64,000 bases of DNA. Origin: Telmatactis stephensoni (lineage: Eukaryota > Cnidaria > Anthozoa > Actiniaria > Isophelliidae). Below the pieces are notes generated by a model that was not told the origin of the DNA, searched no databases, and saw only the letters and a list, made by a program, of their open reading frames with translations. Of this stretch, positions 10,205 through 22,207 are shown piece after piece. The number at the start of each line of letters is the position of its first letter. The first letter of the stretch is position 1. The stretch spans positions 124,001 through 188,000 of the forward strand of contig JALIZF010001344.1 in assembly GCA_029948255.1 (NCBI GenBank). Direction: 5' to 3'. The position numbers and the translations under genes are program-made.

Positions 10205-11427
10205 AGTACGTTTGTTGATATTCTTATACTGCTTTCCATGCTTACCGTGAATAGCAAAATTTAAAAGTACCTGATAATTTGCTGTGTTCTCCGTCCGCAA
10301 CGTAAAATAACTGTTATCAACTAAAACTGACAACAAAAGGAGAATAATTACAAATGTTCAAGTTGTTGAATGAATTCCATTTGGAAAGAAGGACTTGAAA
10401 TGACAGTCAGTGTTAGGAAATAAAGTGTGACACACGTGTTTGTCAATGCATCTCTGGCGGAATTGACACAAATCATCCATCTTATATATTTACTAAATTC
10501 TGTTTAGTAGGATGATCCTACAACCCCAAGTGAAGACACAAATTTCCATGAAAACAGACGGCAGTAAATGTTTAGCACATGAAGTTGGAAGATTCGGCTG
10601 CTAGGATGATCCTAGTGCCATGTAAACACCCCCTAACACAGGCTCCCTAACATAGGTGTCGCATTTGCGGTATTCACAACTTAAGAACAAGAAATCTGTT
10701 CCAAGTGTTCGTGCAGGCCGGATATCTTTGTAAAAGTTCATTTCTTCTTCGGTATTTCTTACTGATGTGTACAAAAAAAAAACAAAAAATCAGTACACAG
10801 TATGTCGTTTTATGGAACTTTGAATTTATTGTCTCTAGCTGTTGAAACAGCAGTTTAGCCGATTTTGTTGATCGGTAAAATATTTTCGGAAATATAATTT
10901 CAACAAAACTAACTCTGCCCTCATTCAAATGTTTGTTCAGATAAGAAATAGATAAGAAATAGATAACATACTTAAAATCAAACTAAAATGAATCAGTCTC
11001 CAAGGCGAACGAGTTTTACATAAATTGTCAATTTATTTGTCAACATTGACTGGCTGCCAAAAGTGTATTCTGAAGCAACCACGAACCTCCAAATTACAAC
11101 GGAAAGGCAACAATGTCTACCTAAATAAAAGTAAAAGCGAAAATGTCCGAAAAGCTCTGACGCACTTTTAATGCCAGAATTGGAAAACATAATCGCGTAC
11201 GTGATAATTCAAACGGCAAAGAAATTCATATTCCACGCACAAATTTCGAAAATTAGCTTTAAAGCAAGAAAGTTCTACTGACTTCTGACTTATAGCATTT
11301 GTTCCATTCCGGCTCTCGCTTTTTAATCCGGGCAAAATAAAAATAAAAAATTGCTGTCGTCATTTTATTTTGCAAACCCCGTAGTCACTTCAATTTTAAA
11401 TTTTATTTTGTTATATTCTATTTTCAG
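10205..11427. other. Intron 1 of the small gene; nothing else seen
   Basis: No convincing open frame, repeat family or RNA gene. Confidence 0.5.
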
Positions 11428-11502
11428 ATCGAAAGCGAAGGCGGTGTGGTCGCCATGGAGCTAGCTTTGGCTAGCTCCTCAGCTACCATCTACATAAAGC
11501 TA
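11428..11502 (+). CDS. Exon 2 of the small four-exon gene
   Basis: Bounded by ATTTTCAG and GTAAGT, both phase 0. It encodes 25 residues beginning IESEGGVVAMELALASSSA and ending TIYIKL, a short mildly hydrophobic alternation that could be two beta strands. Confidence 0.6.
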
Positions 11503-11928
11503 GTAAGTACATCAACAACGAACCATTTACAAATCAATTTCGACCTCTCTCATAGACTTGCAATCACGTCAAAAGTGCGTCAAATCGATTAACATTTACG
11601 ATAAAAGCACCAACAACAAACATTTAGAAAGTAAAGCTTTGGGAAAATATATTGTTCTACACGTTTAGACAGAAGATATAGAGAGTGAGAACAAGAAAAT
11701 AAAATAAGTAGGACCCAACTGAAAAGGGGAGGGTACCTGCCCCCTTGGACCCCCCTTTGTCACTTATCTGTAGGTAGTGTAATTTTCAAAATAAATTGTG
11801 TCAGAACGATTTTTTCACCATTTTTTTTTTTTTTTTGAATTTTCGGGGGGGGGGGGAACGCTCTGGCACCCATGGTATGATAAGCCAGCTAGCTTAACTA
11901 CTTTGCACTATTCTTTTTTTATTTTCAG

Positions 11929-12009
11929 CACTTCCCCACAGCACAATTCGTCCAATTAACGAGGGACCAAAGCGTCCCTCAATATTTCAATGACTTTGTC
12001 GTTGAAATG
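11929..12009 (+). CDS. Exon 3 of the small four-exon gene
   Basis: Bounded by TATTTTCAG and GTAAGT, both phase 0. It encodes 27 residues starting HFPTAQFVQLTRDQSVPQYF and ending NDFVVEM. No domain recognised. Confidence 0.6.
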
Positions 12010-13146
12010 GTAAGTCAATTTAAGGGGAAGAGTGGGGCAATTTGAAAAATGGGCTATACAAATGTTGGTTTAATACCCCCTAAGGCCAAATAAAAAATGA
12101 AAGCCGGGTTTTTTTTCCCCAACTTATAAACTTTATTCAATTTTAACACAACTAAAAATTTTAACAAAACCTGCATTATCCTTGAAAACAGGCTAGGTGA
12201 CAACTGCTGTTAATGTCACATGCTTCTCATTGTGGTCCTCCACAAGAACTGTGTATATCAAGTGCACCTTTTAATGTCTCACGCAAAATAATGAGGATCG
12301 ATATAATCAGTTGTTTTAATATTGTTAATATAAATCTGTGTAGATTTCAAGCATTACTATAGGCAACTACAAACAAATGACAACAAAAACTACATTTTCT
12401 TTGTTTCTTGTTTTGTTTTGTTTGTTTGACATATTTTTCTCTCTTCTTTGCTTTTGTAGCTGGCCTAGCGCTTTTGCGATGACAAATAAATTTTCTTCTG
12501 TCTAATATGGTCAAAAAGTACTCTTCAATCTCAGTTTTTATACTGACAGTTTCTTACATATAAAAATCCTTCTAGATAGTATTTCATTACCTAGTATCAA
12601 ATGCCAACTTGCTAAGAGGTCAAGGTGAAACAGTATGATAAACAAATGAAATTTCATCTCACTGAAAGAAATTGAATGTTGAACTTTACAGACCAATTTC
12701 CAAACCAAGGCCCAACATCAGGAAAATCTTCACTTTATCCCACCTCCTGGGGCATCATTGCTTGTTTTATGTGATCCTAAGTTCCACATTTCCACCACTC
12801 TGTCCCTGGTTGGAGGGGTGGGGTTTACTTTGATAAGTGCATAAGAGCCATACAAGCCCCAGTTACACGACACCAAAAAACAGCAAGGCAAGGACGATTT
12901 TAATTTTTGATGTCAAAATGATAACATTTTATATTTAAACAGCCCTGTATGGTTTCTCACTGCCTATAAAGATAGATAGATAGATTTTTGGTGTTGTGTA
13001 AATGGGGCAACAGTCATGATAATGTTCAAGCACAAATTATGTCATGTGTCCATCCTTGTGCATAAAGTTGGTACTGCTGTCCGATTGCATCTCAGCAGAC
13101 AACCAGCCTTCTAGACACTAAATCTTGTTAATGTTTTTATTTTCAG
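12010..13146. other. Intron 3 of the small gene; nothing else seen
   Basis: AT-rich with short homopolymers. No coding signal. Confidence 0.5.
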
Positions 13147-13155
13147 ATTGCTTAA
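13147..13155 (+). CDS. Terminal exon of the small four-exon gene
   Basis: After TATTTTCAG two codons (Ile-Ala) and TAA close the frame. A short last coding exon is unusual but keeps phase 0. Confidence 0.5.
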   Translation: MA

Positions 13156-13330
13156 TCAAGAACATGATAGTTATTATTTTATGATTTATTTAATGATTTT
13201 TATTTAATGATTATCAATGGTTATGATAAAAAAATCATCTGAATCAAGAACATAATAGTAATTATTTTATGATTTATTTAATGATTTTTATTTAATGATT
13301 ATCAATGGTTATGATAAAAAATCATCTAAA
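13154..13330. repeat. Tandem duplication, 88-bp unit, two copies
   Basis: AATCAAGAACATGATAGT... repeats at 13242 with a handful of differences. Confidence 0.9.
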
Positions 13331-13335
13331 ATTTA

Positions 13336-14600
13336 TATTGAATTATTTGTCATATTTATATATTAATAAAACTTTTTACAGTGTTGAACTGATTTTGTTA
13401 TGATCATCAATAATTTTTTTTTTTATTTACATCAGAAACCAAAAAGATGCCAAGTTTAATAATTGGGCGAGTTTTCTTGTCAAATTTCACCTTGGCTATA
13501 TTGATTTTAGTTTCATGATAATTTGTCACGGTGACTAAAGGGATGGACCATTAGAAAAGTGAAGGGGATGGGGCAAAAGCAGGAAAAAATAAAGATTTTA
13601 ATATGACATAAGAGACAAAATTAATGATTGCACTGAATTTTGGAGACGAATAACAACATACATACCAATGAGGCTCGTCTAGAAACTATTTTACCAAGAA
13701 GGACTTAGGAGTGAGACGTGATAGAAAATGAACATGAATAGTGATCTTTTGCTTGAGGAAAGAAAGGATAGACTGAAATCCTTTAGTGCTTTTTTGTGAG
13801 CGTTGCAATTGTAAGGTGTCAATGCAGGGTGTTAATGGTGATAGTGTGAAAAATGACTAAAAAGAGTCACCGATTTCGTTTAAAGAGTATTCAGGATCTG
13901 GGGGTAAATGGGCAGGGATGATCGTCAGAAATTTTTAAAAATACCCCCTAAAAGATACCGGAGTCTTACAAAGGTGGGCGTGACAACAAGATTTTTACCC
14001 CTAAAAGATACCAGCTAAAAGTGAACAAATTTATAATTTGTAAGCATTTTTAATATAGTTCCAGGGACGTCAACTTCAATCACCTTCTGGTTGAAATGTA
14101 TAGGAAGGCATTGTCATAATTCTCAGGTACCCTAAAAAATACCCTAAATTAAGATGCCAGCTCATACTTTGGTGGCTAAAAAAACTAAAAAAGATACAAA
14201 ATCCCTGATTTTGACCCCTAAAAGATACGACGATTATCCCCGCGCCCATACGATATATGCCCCCGGGATTCCAGATGGCTTCATGATTATTGTAAATTAT
14301 AGTTTGATCGTATCCAGGACTACAGGATACACTGGTCTAGAAACCATTTCGACAAGAAGGGTAAATGTTAAAGAAGAGATTATAGAGCGATCATTTTAAT
14401 TTTATCCGGCAAATGTGCTTGAGGATAGCTAGCAAGAGATTGAGTTATCTTGCGGGTAAAATTCAATATTTCTTGTCATCCATATATATGCAGGACAACA
14501 ATATTAATCACATTGGTCTAGAAAAGTAAAATGTTAAAAACATGGGGGTAGAGGAGATAATGTTTTTTCCTAACTGTCCTAACTGGTTTTAGTTTTTTCT
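13336..14600. other. No gene; dispersed AAAAGATAC repeats
   Basis: The motif CCTAAAAGATAC appears several times between 13940 and 14235, partly matching 8558-8630. No supported gene. Confidence 0.5.
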
Positions 14601-14643
14601 TGAATGTTTTTTCTTGAATGTTTTTTCTTAATTGAATGTAGTT

Positions 14644-14729
14644 TCCTCCCTCCCTCCCTCCCTCCCTCCCTCCCTCCCTCCCTCCCTCTCTCCCTCCCTC
14701 CCTCCCTCCCTCCCTCCCTCCCTCCCTCC
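14644..14729. repeat. (TCCC)n microsatellite
   Basis: About 21 units with one TCTC interruption. Open frames across it (Ser-Leu-Pro or Gly-Arg-Glu repeats) are artefacts. Confidence 0.97.
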
Positions 14730-14734
14730 AAAAT

Positions 14735-15480
14735 TAAATATTAAAAATGTATCAGGAATGGAATTTTTAATTAATTTTCTGCGTAAAAAATGTCTTTTAA
14801 AATTTCTTTGTAGCGAAATTTGGCTATTAGTCGTTTTTGCATTAATCATTACTGCGTTACTCGTTTTAGAAACACCCGTGGTCCAGTTTGGGACACGATA
14901 GATGATACATAGATAATAATAAATTTATTAACGTGTCATGGTATTTAGCCTAAAAGACTAGTTGAGGACACAACATAATTAAAATCAACAAAATGTAAAT
15001 ATATAGATGATGGCAAGTAAGCTACAAAATTACAAAACCGAGCTGCGCGCATAATAACAGAAATACCCTATCATATTGTGTACTAGCAAAATATTTCGTG
15101 ACCTAGAGTGGATTACTCTAAACGAGAAAAGACGACAAAAAGCCATTACAATGTTCGATTGCATGAAATCGTCAACGGTTTATGATCACACTGCAAAAAC
15201 GAGCGAGTAAATTTACCTAAAAAACTTGAGTAAACGATATACGCCACGTTTATTACATTTGAGCTCATTTGTTCTCCACCGCCCCCACCCATAATGGTTT
15301 TATAATTTCCTTTTATCCCCCTTACGTGTTATTGTTTATCCTCTTTTCCACTTTAATTTTTTTCCATTTATTTATTTATTTTTTCGCTTTTCTTGTTCTC
15401 AGTTTTTTTTTCCTTTTTCCCTCTCCCTTCTTCGTCTTGCCTCTTCATCTTCTTCTTCCATATGTACTACCAAATTGCAT
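14735..15480. other. No gene seen
   Basis: Contains a T/C-rich stretch (15290-15460). No supported coding frame. Confidence 0.5.
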
Positions 15481-15487
15481 TTCAACC

Positions 15488-15680
15488 TAAAATACTATCA
15501 CCCTGAAACAGCTAAAGAGAATGAAAAGGTTAAAGTGCTTTGGATGTTAACATCCAGACAGACCATATCATCGAGTCTCGAAAACCAGACATAGTTTTGT
15601 TAGATAAAGCTAGTGAAAAGAAAGTGTTTCATTGTTGATATTGGTTGCAGGAGATAGTAGAGTTGTAAAGAAAGAAGCTA
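15488..15680 (+). pseudogene. REL-endonuclease non-LTR retrotransposon, 5' piece of a split copy
   Basis: Reads (with a frameshift) ENEKVKVLWM, then IESRKPDIVLLDKAS and a disrupted ..DIGC.., the PD...D core of the restriction-like endonuclease at the C-terminus of R2/R4/NeSL-type elements. It stops at the TA where the composite element 15681-18016 is inserted. The same protein resumes at 18018. Confidence 0.7.
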
Positions 15681-15955
15681 CAATCACGGACAAAAATCCT
15701 TGAGACAGTTATGAAATCCATACATTTCAGCTGTTACTTGATTAGGTCGCCTCTTCCTTACAAGTTATTTGTTGAATCCCCCTCCCCCCCGGGTCAATGT
15801 TGTACCAGACGATAGCCCGTTCTATGGACGACATTGTGCACCTACCTCAACATTGGGTGAGAGGGGGAGAGGGGAGAACAATTAGCTGAAAGTGATGGGT
15901 TTACTCAAAAATCAACATTTTTTTCGTTTTGTCTTAACCTTTTTGTCCGGCATTG
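15681..15955 (+). repeat. 275-bp MITE copy, left
   Basis: TA-flanked on the left only. The inner right edge (after CCGGCATTG) is not followed by TA. Confidence 0.85.
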
Positions 15956-17741
15956 TCTATGACATGTTTTGCGCTTTACGGGGGCCAGTTCAAGGATGTA
16001 CCAAAAAAGCCTCTTGCAAAATGTTCACATCAAGTGTACATATTTGTACAGGAAGTTGTAGATCACGGTCTTAGTGTATGAGGAAATACGGGACAAATTA
16101 AGTTTTCGCAGATTACCTATTAAAAACGTAGCTATTTCACACTCCTTAGAAATAGAATAGCAATTTCCACATTAACGCTTAGAGATTAAACGTGGACCTT
16201 CTTCAAAGATATGAAAACGATTAGTTATCTTCAGAAAGGTCTGGAGAATCAGAAAATTAAAGAGGTTAGGTACCACAGACGTGTGAAGTCTACATTTAGT
16301 AACTTACAGCCAGGCAGATTAAGAGCGACTTCCCTCACGCAATGATTTCGCCGAAATTGGTGTGCACTCCTTCAACATTTGCAATGCTAAAGTTAAGCAT
16401 TGGTGCTGTTTTCGAGAAAGCCATCAGAATGGAGGTGTACGCAAGTATATAGGCATTTGCTTGGATAAAAGTTACAGGTGGTTAACTGTTTAGCAGTCCT
16501 GGTACACAAACGTGGAATCAGGGTCCATTTATATTCTAAGCCTCACAATAATTGCCATAGCGCGTGGAAATATGTTACCAAATGTGTTATGAAATCGAAC
16601 ACTGAATAATAAACAAAATCGCTGGTCGACGATCGCGAAATGGACATGCTGCGTGTCTAGTGCAACTTGATACAACCGAGCTATCAAATCCCAAGGGAGT
16701 CTAACATGAGGTCCCTTCTTGTGCTAAGTTTTGCGGTACTGATACTAAGTTGAACGTTTTCTTATATATATGTGGGTGTTGTACCTATATAAACGGTTAT
16801 AACTCGGTTAACTTCATTCAAATATTGCATATTTGAAATAAAACCACGATTAACAAGCCATCTTATCGGTTAACAGCCAATCTTTTCTATAAGTAGATAT
16901 CAGTCAGTTCTTCTCTAGAGAAAAGTGGTGTAGATCGTTCGTTAACCGTTGAAAACAAAATCAATGAGGTTGTGAATCGTGCGAAATCTTTGTTTACCTA
17001 AAAGCTAACATATTGACAATTTGAAAGAGTTCCTTCGAGGTTTTACTATAAAGAGAATCAAAACTTTTTGCCTGCTTGGGTAATCAAATTCCTCTATGTA
17101 CAGCAGTGTAATGCGATAAACTGACATGTCACGCAATGTCCAGAGGAATTGTAACGCGCGCGCGTGACCCTGATCTAAAAAATATGTAGCGCTTTTAGAC
17201 ATTCGTTAAATGTTAGATTAAAAAACAGACTTTTATTGAAAAAGCGATGTTAATATTTGGTACTTTGTCCTTTAGAAGCAATCATAAGATTCAGACTACT
17301 GTTACTGGATTTATAGTCTTATCTATTTTAGTAACAAGGAAACTGTACAATGTTTCTATGACTCTATCTGCGAACTGTCTATAGTTCTCACGTGTAATAT
17401 TTTGTTCCAGTGCTTGTATTTTTTTTGTTTCCTCAGCATAATAATTGATCCTGGATAGGTATATTCTTATCTTGCCAGAGATATTTTATATAATTTCGAG
17501 TATGATCGCTTATTTCCTTGATATAAACCATGGACACAAAGAGCTGAAGTACTATAATCACGTGCGCGACATCAACCAATAACTTTAAGAAGCATCAAAG
17601 GCTTTTTTGCCTACACAACTGTTATTCTTTCGTTATGATTGGTAATTAGAATTTGCGTTCATCATGACAACGAGTGAAAAATTTAGTACAGACACTGTGA
17701 AATTTACGTAAACGCGCGATAACAGGCTTATCGTTTATATA

Positions 17742-18016
17742 CAATCACGGACAAAAATCCTTGAGACAGTTATGAAATCCATACATTTCAGCTGTTACTT
17801 GATTAGGTCGCCTCTTCCTTACAAGTTATTTGTTGAATCCCCCTCCCCCCCGGGTCAATGTTGTACCAGACGATAGCCCGTTCTATGGACGACATTGTGC
17901 ACCTACCTCAACATTGGGTGAGAGGGGGAGAGGGGAGAACAATTAGCTGAAAGTGATGGGTTTACTCAAAAATCAACATTTTTTTCGTTTTGTCTTAACC
18001 TTTTTGTCCGGCATTG
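17742..18016 (+). repeat. 275-bp MITE copy, right
   Basis: Flanked by TA on both sides; same orientation as the left copy and no difference found by eye. Confidence 0.85.
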
Positions 18017-18017
18017 T

Positions 18018-18246
18018 AGCTGAGAAAATCGAGAAATATGCTGATTTGAGAAGAGAGATAAAGAAACTGTGGAATTTACGGGAAGTTAGAAAGGTATCAA
18101 TTGTTATTGGTGCTTTTGGAGTGGTGAGTAGTGATCTGAAGAACTGAATGAACGAACTAAATAGCTGCAGTAACATAGGGTTTTTGCAGAAAGCCAGTTT
18201 ACTGGGAACTGCAAGGATAATAAGAAAAGTCTTTGAGACCTGAGGC
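18018..18246 (+). pseudogene. REL-endonuclease non-LTR retrotransposon, 3' piece of the split copy
   Basis: Continues the copy interrupted at 15680: EKIEKYADLRREIKKLW, then IVIGAFGVVSSDLKN, then, after a frame change, FLQKASLLGTARIIRKVFET and a stop. This is the C-terminal tail after the endonuclease. It is followed by an AAT/GAT microsatellite (18320-18390) that may be the 3' tail. Confidence 0.75.
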
Positions 18247-18317
18247 TACTGGGTGTGGCTTGCCCTCAAAGTGATTATACCGGCATTCCAACAAGACCGA
18301 GATAACACGACGAAAAT

Positions 18318-18343
18318 AAATAATAATAATAATAATAATAATA

Positions 18344-18381
<38 letters not shown>

Positions 18382-18389
18382 AATAATAA
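18318..18389. repeat. (AAT)n(GAT)n microsatellite
   Basis: AAT units switching to GAT units then back. It sits just 3' of a retrotransposon end. Confidence 0.95.
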
Positions 18390-18394
18390 ACTAA

Positions 18395-18814
18395 ATAATA
18401 ACTAAAGATAGTGCTGACAAAGATTATAACTGGAGTTGGTTGAAATATGCTCAACTAAAAAAAGAAACAGAAAGTACAATATTTGTTGCTTACGAACAGG
18501 CAATAGGAACAAATGCGACCAAGAGGAATGTTTACCACGAAGATGTGCCAAAGGAATGTCGACTCTGTAAAACAGCTGATGAGACAGTAGCACATATTAT
18601 ATTTGGGTGTCCAAAATTGGCACAGGTTCAGTATAAAAAATGGAGGCATGATCATGTTGCACAAATTGTGCATTGGAAAATTTGTCAAAATCTGGGGATA
18701 GAACATGATGGAAGATGGTACAACCATAAACCAGAAAGTGTAGTAGAGACAGAACATCATAAGATCCTGTGGGATTTTCCAATGCAGACTGATCACATAT
18801 TGTGGCATAGTTGA
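18395..18814 (+). pseudogene. REL-endonuclease non-LTR retrotransposon fragment
   Basis: An open stretch reading YNWSWLKYAQLKKETES, then the zinc-knuckle ECRLCKTADETVAHIIFGC, then HDHVAQIVHWKICQNLG and KILWDFPMQTDH, ending at a stop where the endonuclease core should begin. The Cys-Cys-His-Cys knuckle followed by HDxVAxxxHW is characteristic of the family. No polymerase remains here. Confidence 0.75.
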
Positions 18815-18819
18815 CAAAG

Positions 18820-19170
18820 TTAAGGTGACTCCCTATAGTTTCCTTCAGACCGCACCGCACATTTTCATTTGGCGCAATGGACAATTTGATGCGCACCAAT
18901 GGACTTGGTTTCTACACAAAACATGAGGATAAGATTGAAGTTTTAAATAGTGTTAAAATTAAATCGATCAACGTTTTTAAAATAGCGAAAATCGAACATC
19001 GATTTTTACGCTGTCGTTACGTCCAAGAATAGAAATACAGCATGTGTGGCCGAACTTTTGTGATTTAAAGAACATCAAACAGATTAAATCTAACACACTA
19101 ATCTAAACACTAACTAATACTGATCAAAAAGAACAAGTTAAGATCGAAAAGTACCTAAAGATCTAAAGAT
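18820..19170. other. No gene seen
   Basis: Degenerate sequence between retrotransposon fragments. Confidence 0.4.
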
Positions 19171-19177
19171 CTAAAGA

Positions 19178-20300
19178 GGGAAATCAAAAGGTTATGGAGT
19201 CTGAGGAATGTCAAAGTAATACGTTCCAACTGTTGTTGGCCCGGGGAGGTGTACTCGAACCTATTTAAGACACTCGATATTAAAAAATCCATATCCTATT
19301 CAAGAGAAATCGAGAAAAAATGGACCCTATCTAATTCCGGAATGTGGGACTCTTTGTTACAGTGATGTTTTGAATAATATTACCCTATCTAAGAAAAATA
19401 AAATTAAAAATAAAATTATGTTTTTTCGTCGATATTTCAGATCCTGTTTAAGACAATTTGGGGTAAAATGCATACCCTATTTAAGACAGAATGTCCAAAA
19501 ACTATACCCTATCTGGCGGCACTTACCCATATAGCAAATATAAGGGGGTACCCCCCATCGGGGCCAGGGGGGGGGGGTTGTTGGAGCATTAGGGAGAAAT
19601 TTGAGAACTTGGAGACCTTCTGCAAAAAGCTGCACTTTTGGGGACTGCAAGGATTTTACGAAAGGTGCTTGATACCTAAAGCCAAGGGATGGGCTTGGCT
19701 TGCTATCTAAAAACATTTTCCAGTATTTACATGACATTACTCTGTGACATCACCATAATAAAAGCACCAGAGAATGGAGCGAACAGAGTAGATATGGATC
19801 TAAAGAGGGAAATCAAAAGGTTATGGAGTCTGAGGAATGTCAAAGTAATACGTTCCAACTGTTGTTGGCCCGGGGAGGTGTACTTGAACCTATTTAAGAC
19901 ACTCGATATTAAAAAATCCATATCCTATTCAAGAAAAATCGAGAAAAAATGGACCCTATCTAATTCCGGAATGTGGGACTCTTTGTTACAGTGATGTTTT
20001 GAATAATATTACCCTATCTAAGAAAAATAAAATTAAAAATAAAATTATGTTACCCATATAGCAAATATAAGGGGGTACCCCCCATCGGGGCCAGGGGGGG
20101 GGGGGGGGTTGTTGGAGCATTAGGGAGAAATTTGAGAACTTGGAGACCTTCTGCAAAAAGCTGCACTTTTGGGGACTGCAAGGATTTTACGAAAGGTGCT
20201 TGATACCTAAAGTCAAGGGACGGGCTTGGCTTGCTATCTAAAAACATTTTCCAGTATTTACATGACATTACTCTGCGACATCACCATAATAAAAGCACCA
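19178..20300. repeat. Segmental tandem duplication of a retrotransposon 3' end
   Basis: A block starting GATCTAAAGAGGGAAATCAA at 19178 recurs at 19797. The first copy (about 620 bp) includes an extra stretch (19420-19530) absent from the second. Both contain the family's 3' tail (DLKREIKRLWSLRN and ..LLGTARILRKVLDT) and a poly-G run that differs in length. The two copies are nearly identical, so the event is recent. Confidence 0.85.
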
Positions 20301-20308
20301 GAGAATGG

Positions 20309-20486
20309 AGCGAACAGAGTAGATATGGCCTTGATGGACAAAGAAGCAAAGACATGGATTTTATTAGAAGGAACAGTGTGTCAAGTGGGAAAGATCAAAG
20401 AAAAGACAGTGACCAAGCAAGAAAAGTACAACGACCTTCGACGAGGAATCAAAGACATACATAAAGATACTGTGATCCAAATATAA
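20309..20486 (+). pseudogene. 3' fragment of a second retroelement
   Basis: Reads VDMALMDKEAKTWILLEGTV then KEKTVTKQEKYNDLRRGIK. The arrangement 'PDM.L.D...KTW.LLEGTVC' resembles an endonuclease-type C-terminus different from the main family here. Short and 5'-truncated; family placement is tentative. Confidence 0.4.
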
Positions 20487-20489
20487 AGA

Positions 20490-20835
20490 CATATATTAGA
20501 CATATATAGAAAGAGAAATATATAGACGTATATTTTTTGTTACATAATATTTGTACATATATCAGTAAGCACAAGTTATCCATAATAACTGTGAGAGTAA
20601 AACATAGGATACAATAAGGATAGAATAAGGAACTTGAGAAAGAATTGAAAAAAATCACAAAAAGCGAATAAGAAAAAGATTACTGACTTAATCAGAAAGT
20701 GTCAAAAGTGGATAATTTCTCAAAATACTTAAATTGTAAAAAAAATCTACAGTTTCACTAGCTAGAAAGTCGTCATGTATAAATTAGTTTCATAATAATA
20801 TTTATGTTCAAAGTCAAAGACATTGATTACAGCAA
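20490..20835. other. No gene seen
   Basis: AT-rich with ATATATAGA-type low complexity. Confidence 0.4.
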
Positions 20836-20837
20836 AG

Positions 20838-21525
20838 CTATAGGGAAAACCCGCCTTGTTGTAAAACAGTACAAAAAGGAATGGTATTGGAAAAGGTAAA
20901 GGCGGGATATGAACTTGGAAATAATAAAGGTACTGTAAACCACCTCCTCTTTATGGATGACCTTAAGTTATATGGGAAGAACGAGAAGCAACTAGATCTC
21001 TTAGTAAACACTGTGAGAATATTTAGTGAAGGCATAAAGATGGAATTTGGAATCTCTCAGTGCGCCATGTTGAGTATGAGAAGAGGGAAATATAATGAGA
21101 GCCATGGTATTGTTCTCCCGGGTGGTGAAAAGATCGAAGAGGTAGACATGAATGAGGGATACAAATACCTCGGCATCTTGGAGACAGATCAAATAAGGGA
21201 GCCAAGTATGAAAAATAACATTACAATAGAATATTTCAGAAGGATTAGGAAAATATTGAAGTCAAAACTGAACGGAACGAATTGCATCAAAGCAATTAAC
21301 TACCGAGCCATGTCTCTTATAAGATAGAGTGCAGGAATCTTGAAGTGGACAAAAGAAGATGGCCAAAAGATGGACAGAAAGACAAGGAAATTGTTAACTA
21401 TCTACCGAGCATTCCATCCAAAAGGGGACACTGACGGACAGGTTATACTTTGAACGTGCCAAAGGCGGTAGGGGTCTTATTAGTGTAGAAGATTGTATCA
21501 GTATAGAAGTGGAAAGTTTGACGTA
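20838..21525 (+). pseudogene. Non-LTR reverse transcriptase fragment (palm and thumb)
   Basis: Contains the polymerase box FMDDLKLYGKNEKQL with the catalytic Asp pair, MEFGISQCAML, and the thumb GYKYLGILETDQI ... YFRRIRKILKSKLN, followed after frame breaks by KGGRGLISVEDC. It ends at the TA where the MITE 21526-22207 is inserted and resumes at 22208. The N-terminal palm is missing. Same family as the neighbouring REL-endonuclease fragments. Confidence 0.8.
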
Positions 21526-22207
21526 CTCAAGGTAGTTAAGGCCTGGGTCAGTGGCTAAATTGGGCAAAATATGTTTTTTGTGCTGTAGCACGAATTTTAA
21601 ACCAGAAATATATGATATTCGTCACATCGTTATATATTCATAAAGTAATGAGCCTTAAGTACTAAGTTTGTGATTTCAGCGGTCACGTGACCAGTTAGGT
21701 CGTTTATTGTAACACATTGTTTGAAAATTTTTCCGCACTCGAGTATAAGCGAAAAGAAAACGCAAATGCTTGAAACGTAGTTCTTTTAAATGAGTCTATT
21801 CCATTTTGATTAGAGAACATGATTATCGATTTTCATTAAAGCGATTTTTAGCAAAACAGGTCACGTGACCAAACCTCAAAATAATACTTTGCTTAATATC
21901 TCCCAGCTAATTGTCAAAAGTCCAGATGTCTACACAAAACTATTTAGGATTAAACCTCCTTTATGCATTAGAGGTGTTATTTCTGTTTTTTAAGTGAAAT
22001 TGAATTGCGGATTCAAGAAAAACGAAGTTTCGTCGTAATTGGTCACGTGACTAACCTATATCCAAAAAACTAAGTTAAGGTTACTCAACTAGTTATTATT
22101 TAACATTGAGCCAAGTGAAATAAGTTTTGCATTGTTATATCTTACATAGCAGAACAAAAATGTTCCAAGGTCAAACAAGGTCAAACCCAGGCCTTAACTA
22201 CCTTGAG
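21526..22207. mobile_element. MITE with perfect 23-bp TIRs and TA duplication
   Basis: The ends are perfect inverted repeats beginning CTCAAGGTAGTTAAGGCCTG, flanked by TA on both sides, cutting the host retrotransposon frame exactly. No coding capacity. The interior carries three TCACGTGA palindromes about 180 bp apart. TA target and ends fit a Tc1/mariner-type non-autonomous element. Confidence 0.9.

Larger units (their letters stand above)
15681..18016. mobile_element. Composite insertion bounded by identical 275-bp repeats
   Basis: Two direct copies of a 275-bp sequence (15681-15955 and 17742-18016), identical by eye, flank about 1.79 kb without coding capacity. The outer edges are flanked by TA, and removing the whole block brings the interrupted retrotransposon protein back together, so it was inserted as one unit or grew in place. 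Each 275-bp copy has its own short inverted ends (CAATCACGGACAAAA / CAATGCCGGACAAAA), typical of Tc1/mariner-like MITEs. Confidence 0.8.

Noticed and set aside
14628..14901. Ser-Leu-Pro and Gly-Arg-Glu repeat frames
   Set aside because: Translate the (TCCC)n microsatellite.
15269..15490. Phe/Leu-rich frame resembling a membrane protein
   Set aside because: Comes from a T/C-rich tract without a gene context.
15681..18016. LTR retrotransposon with 275-bp LTRs
   Set aside because: The repeats lack TG...CA ends, have their own inverted ends and TA flanks, and the interior has no gag or pol, primer site or polypurine tract.
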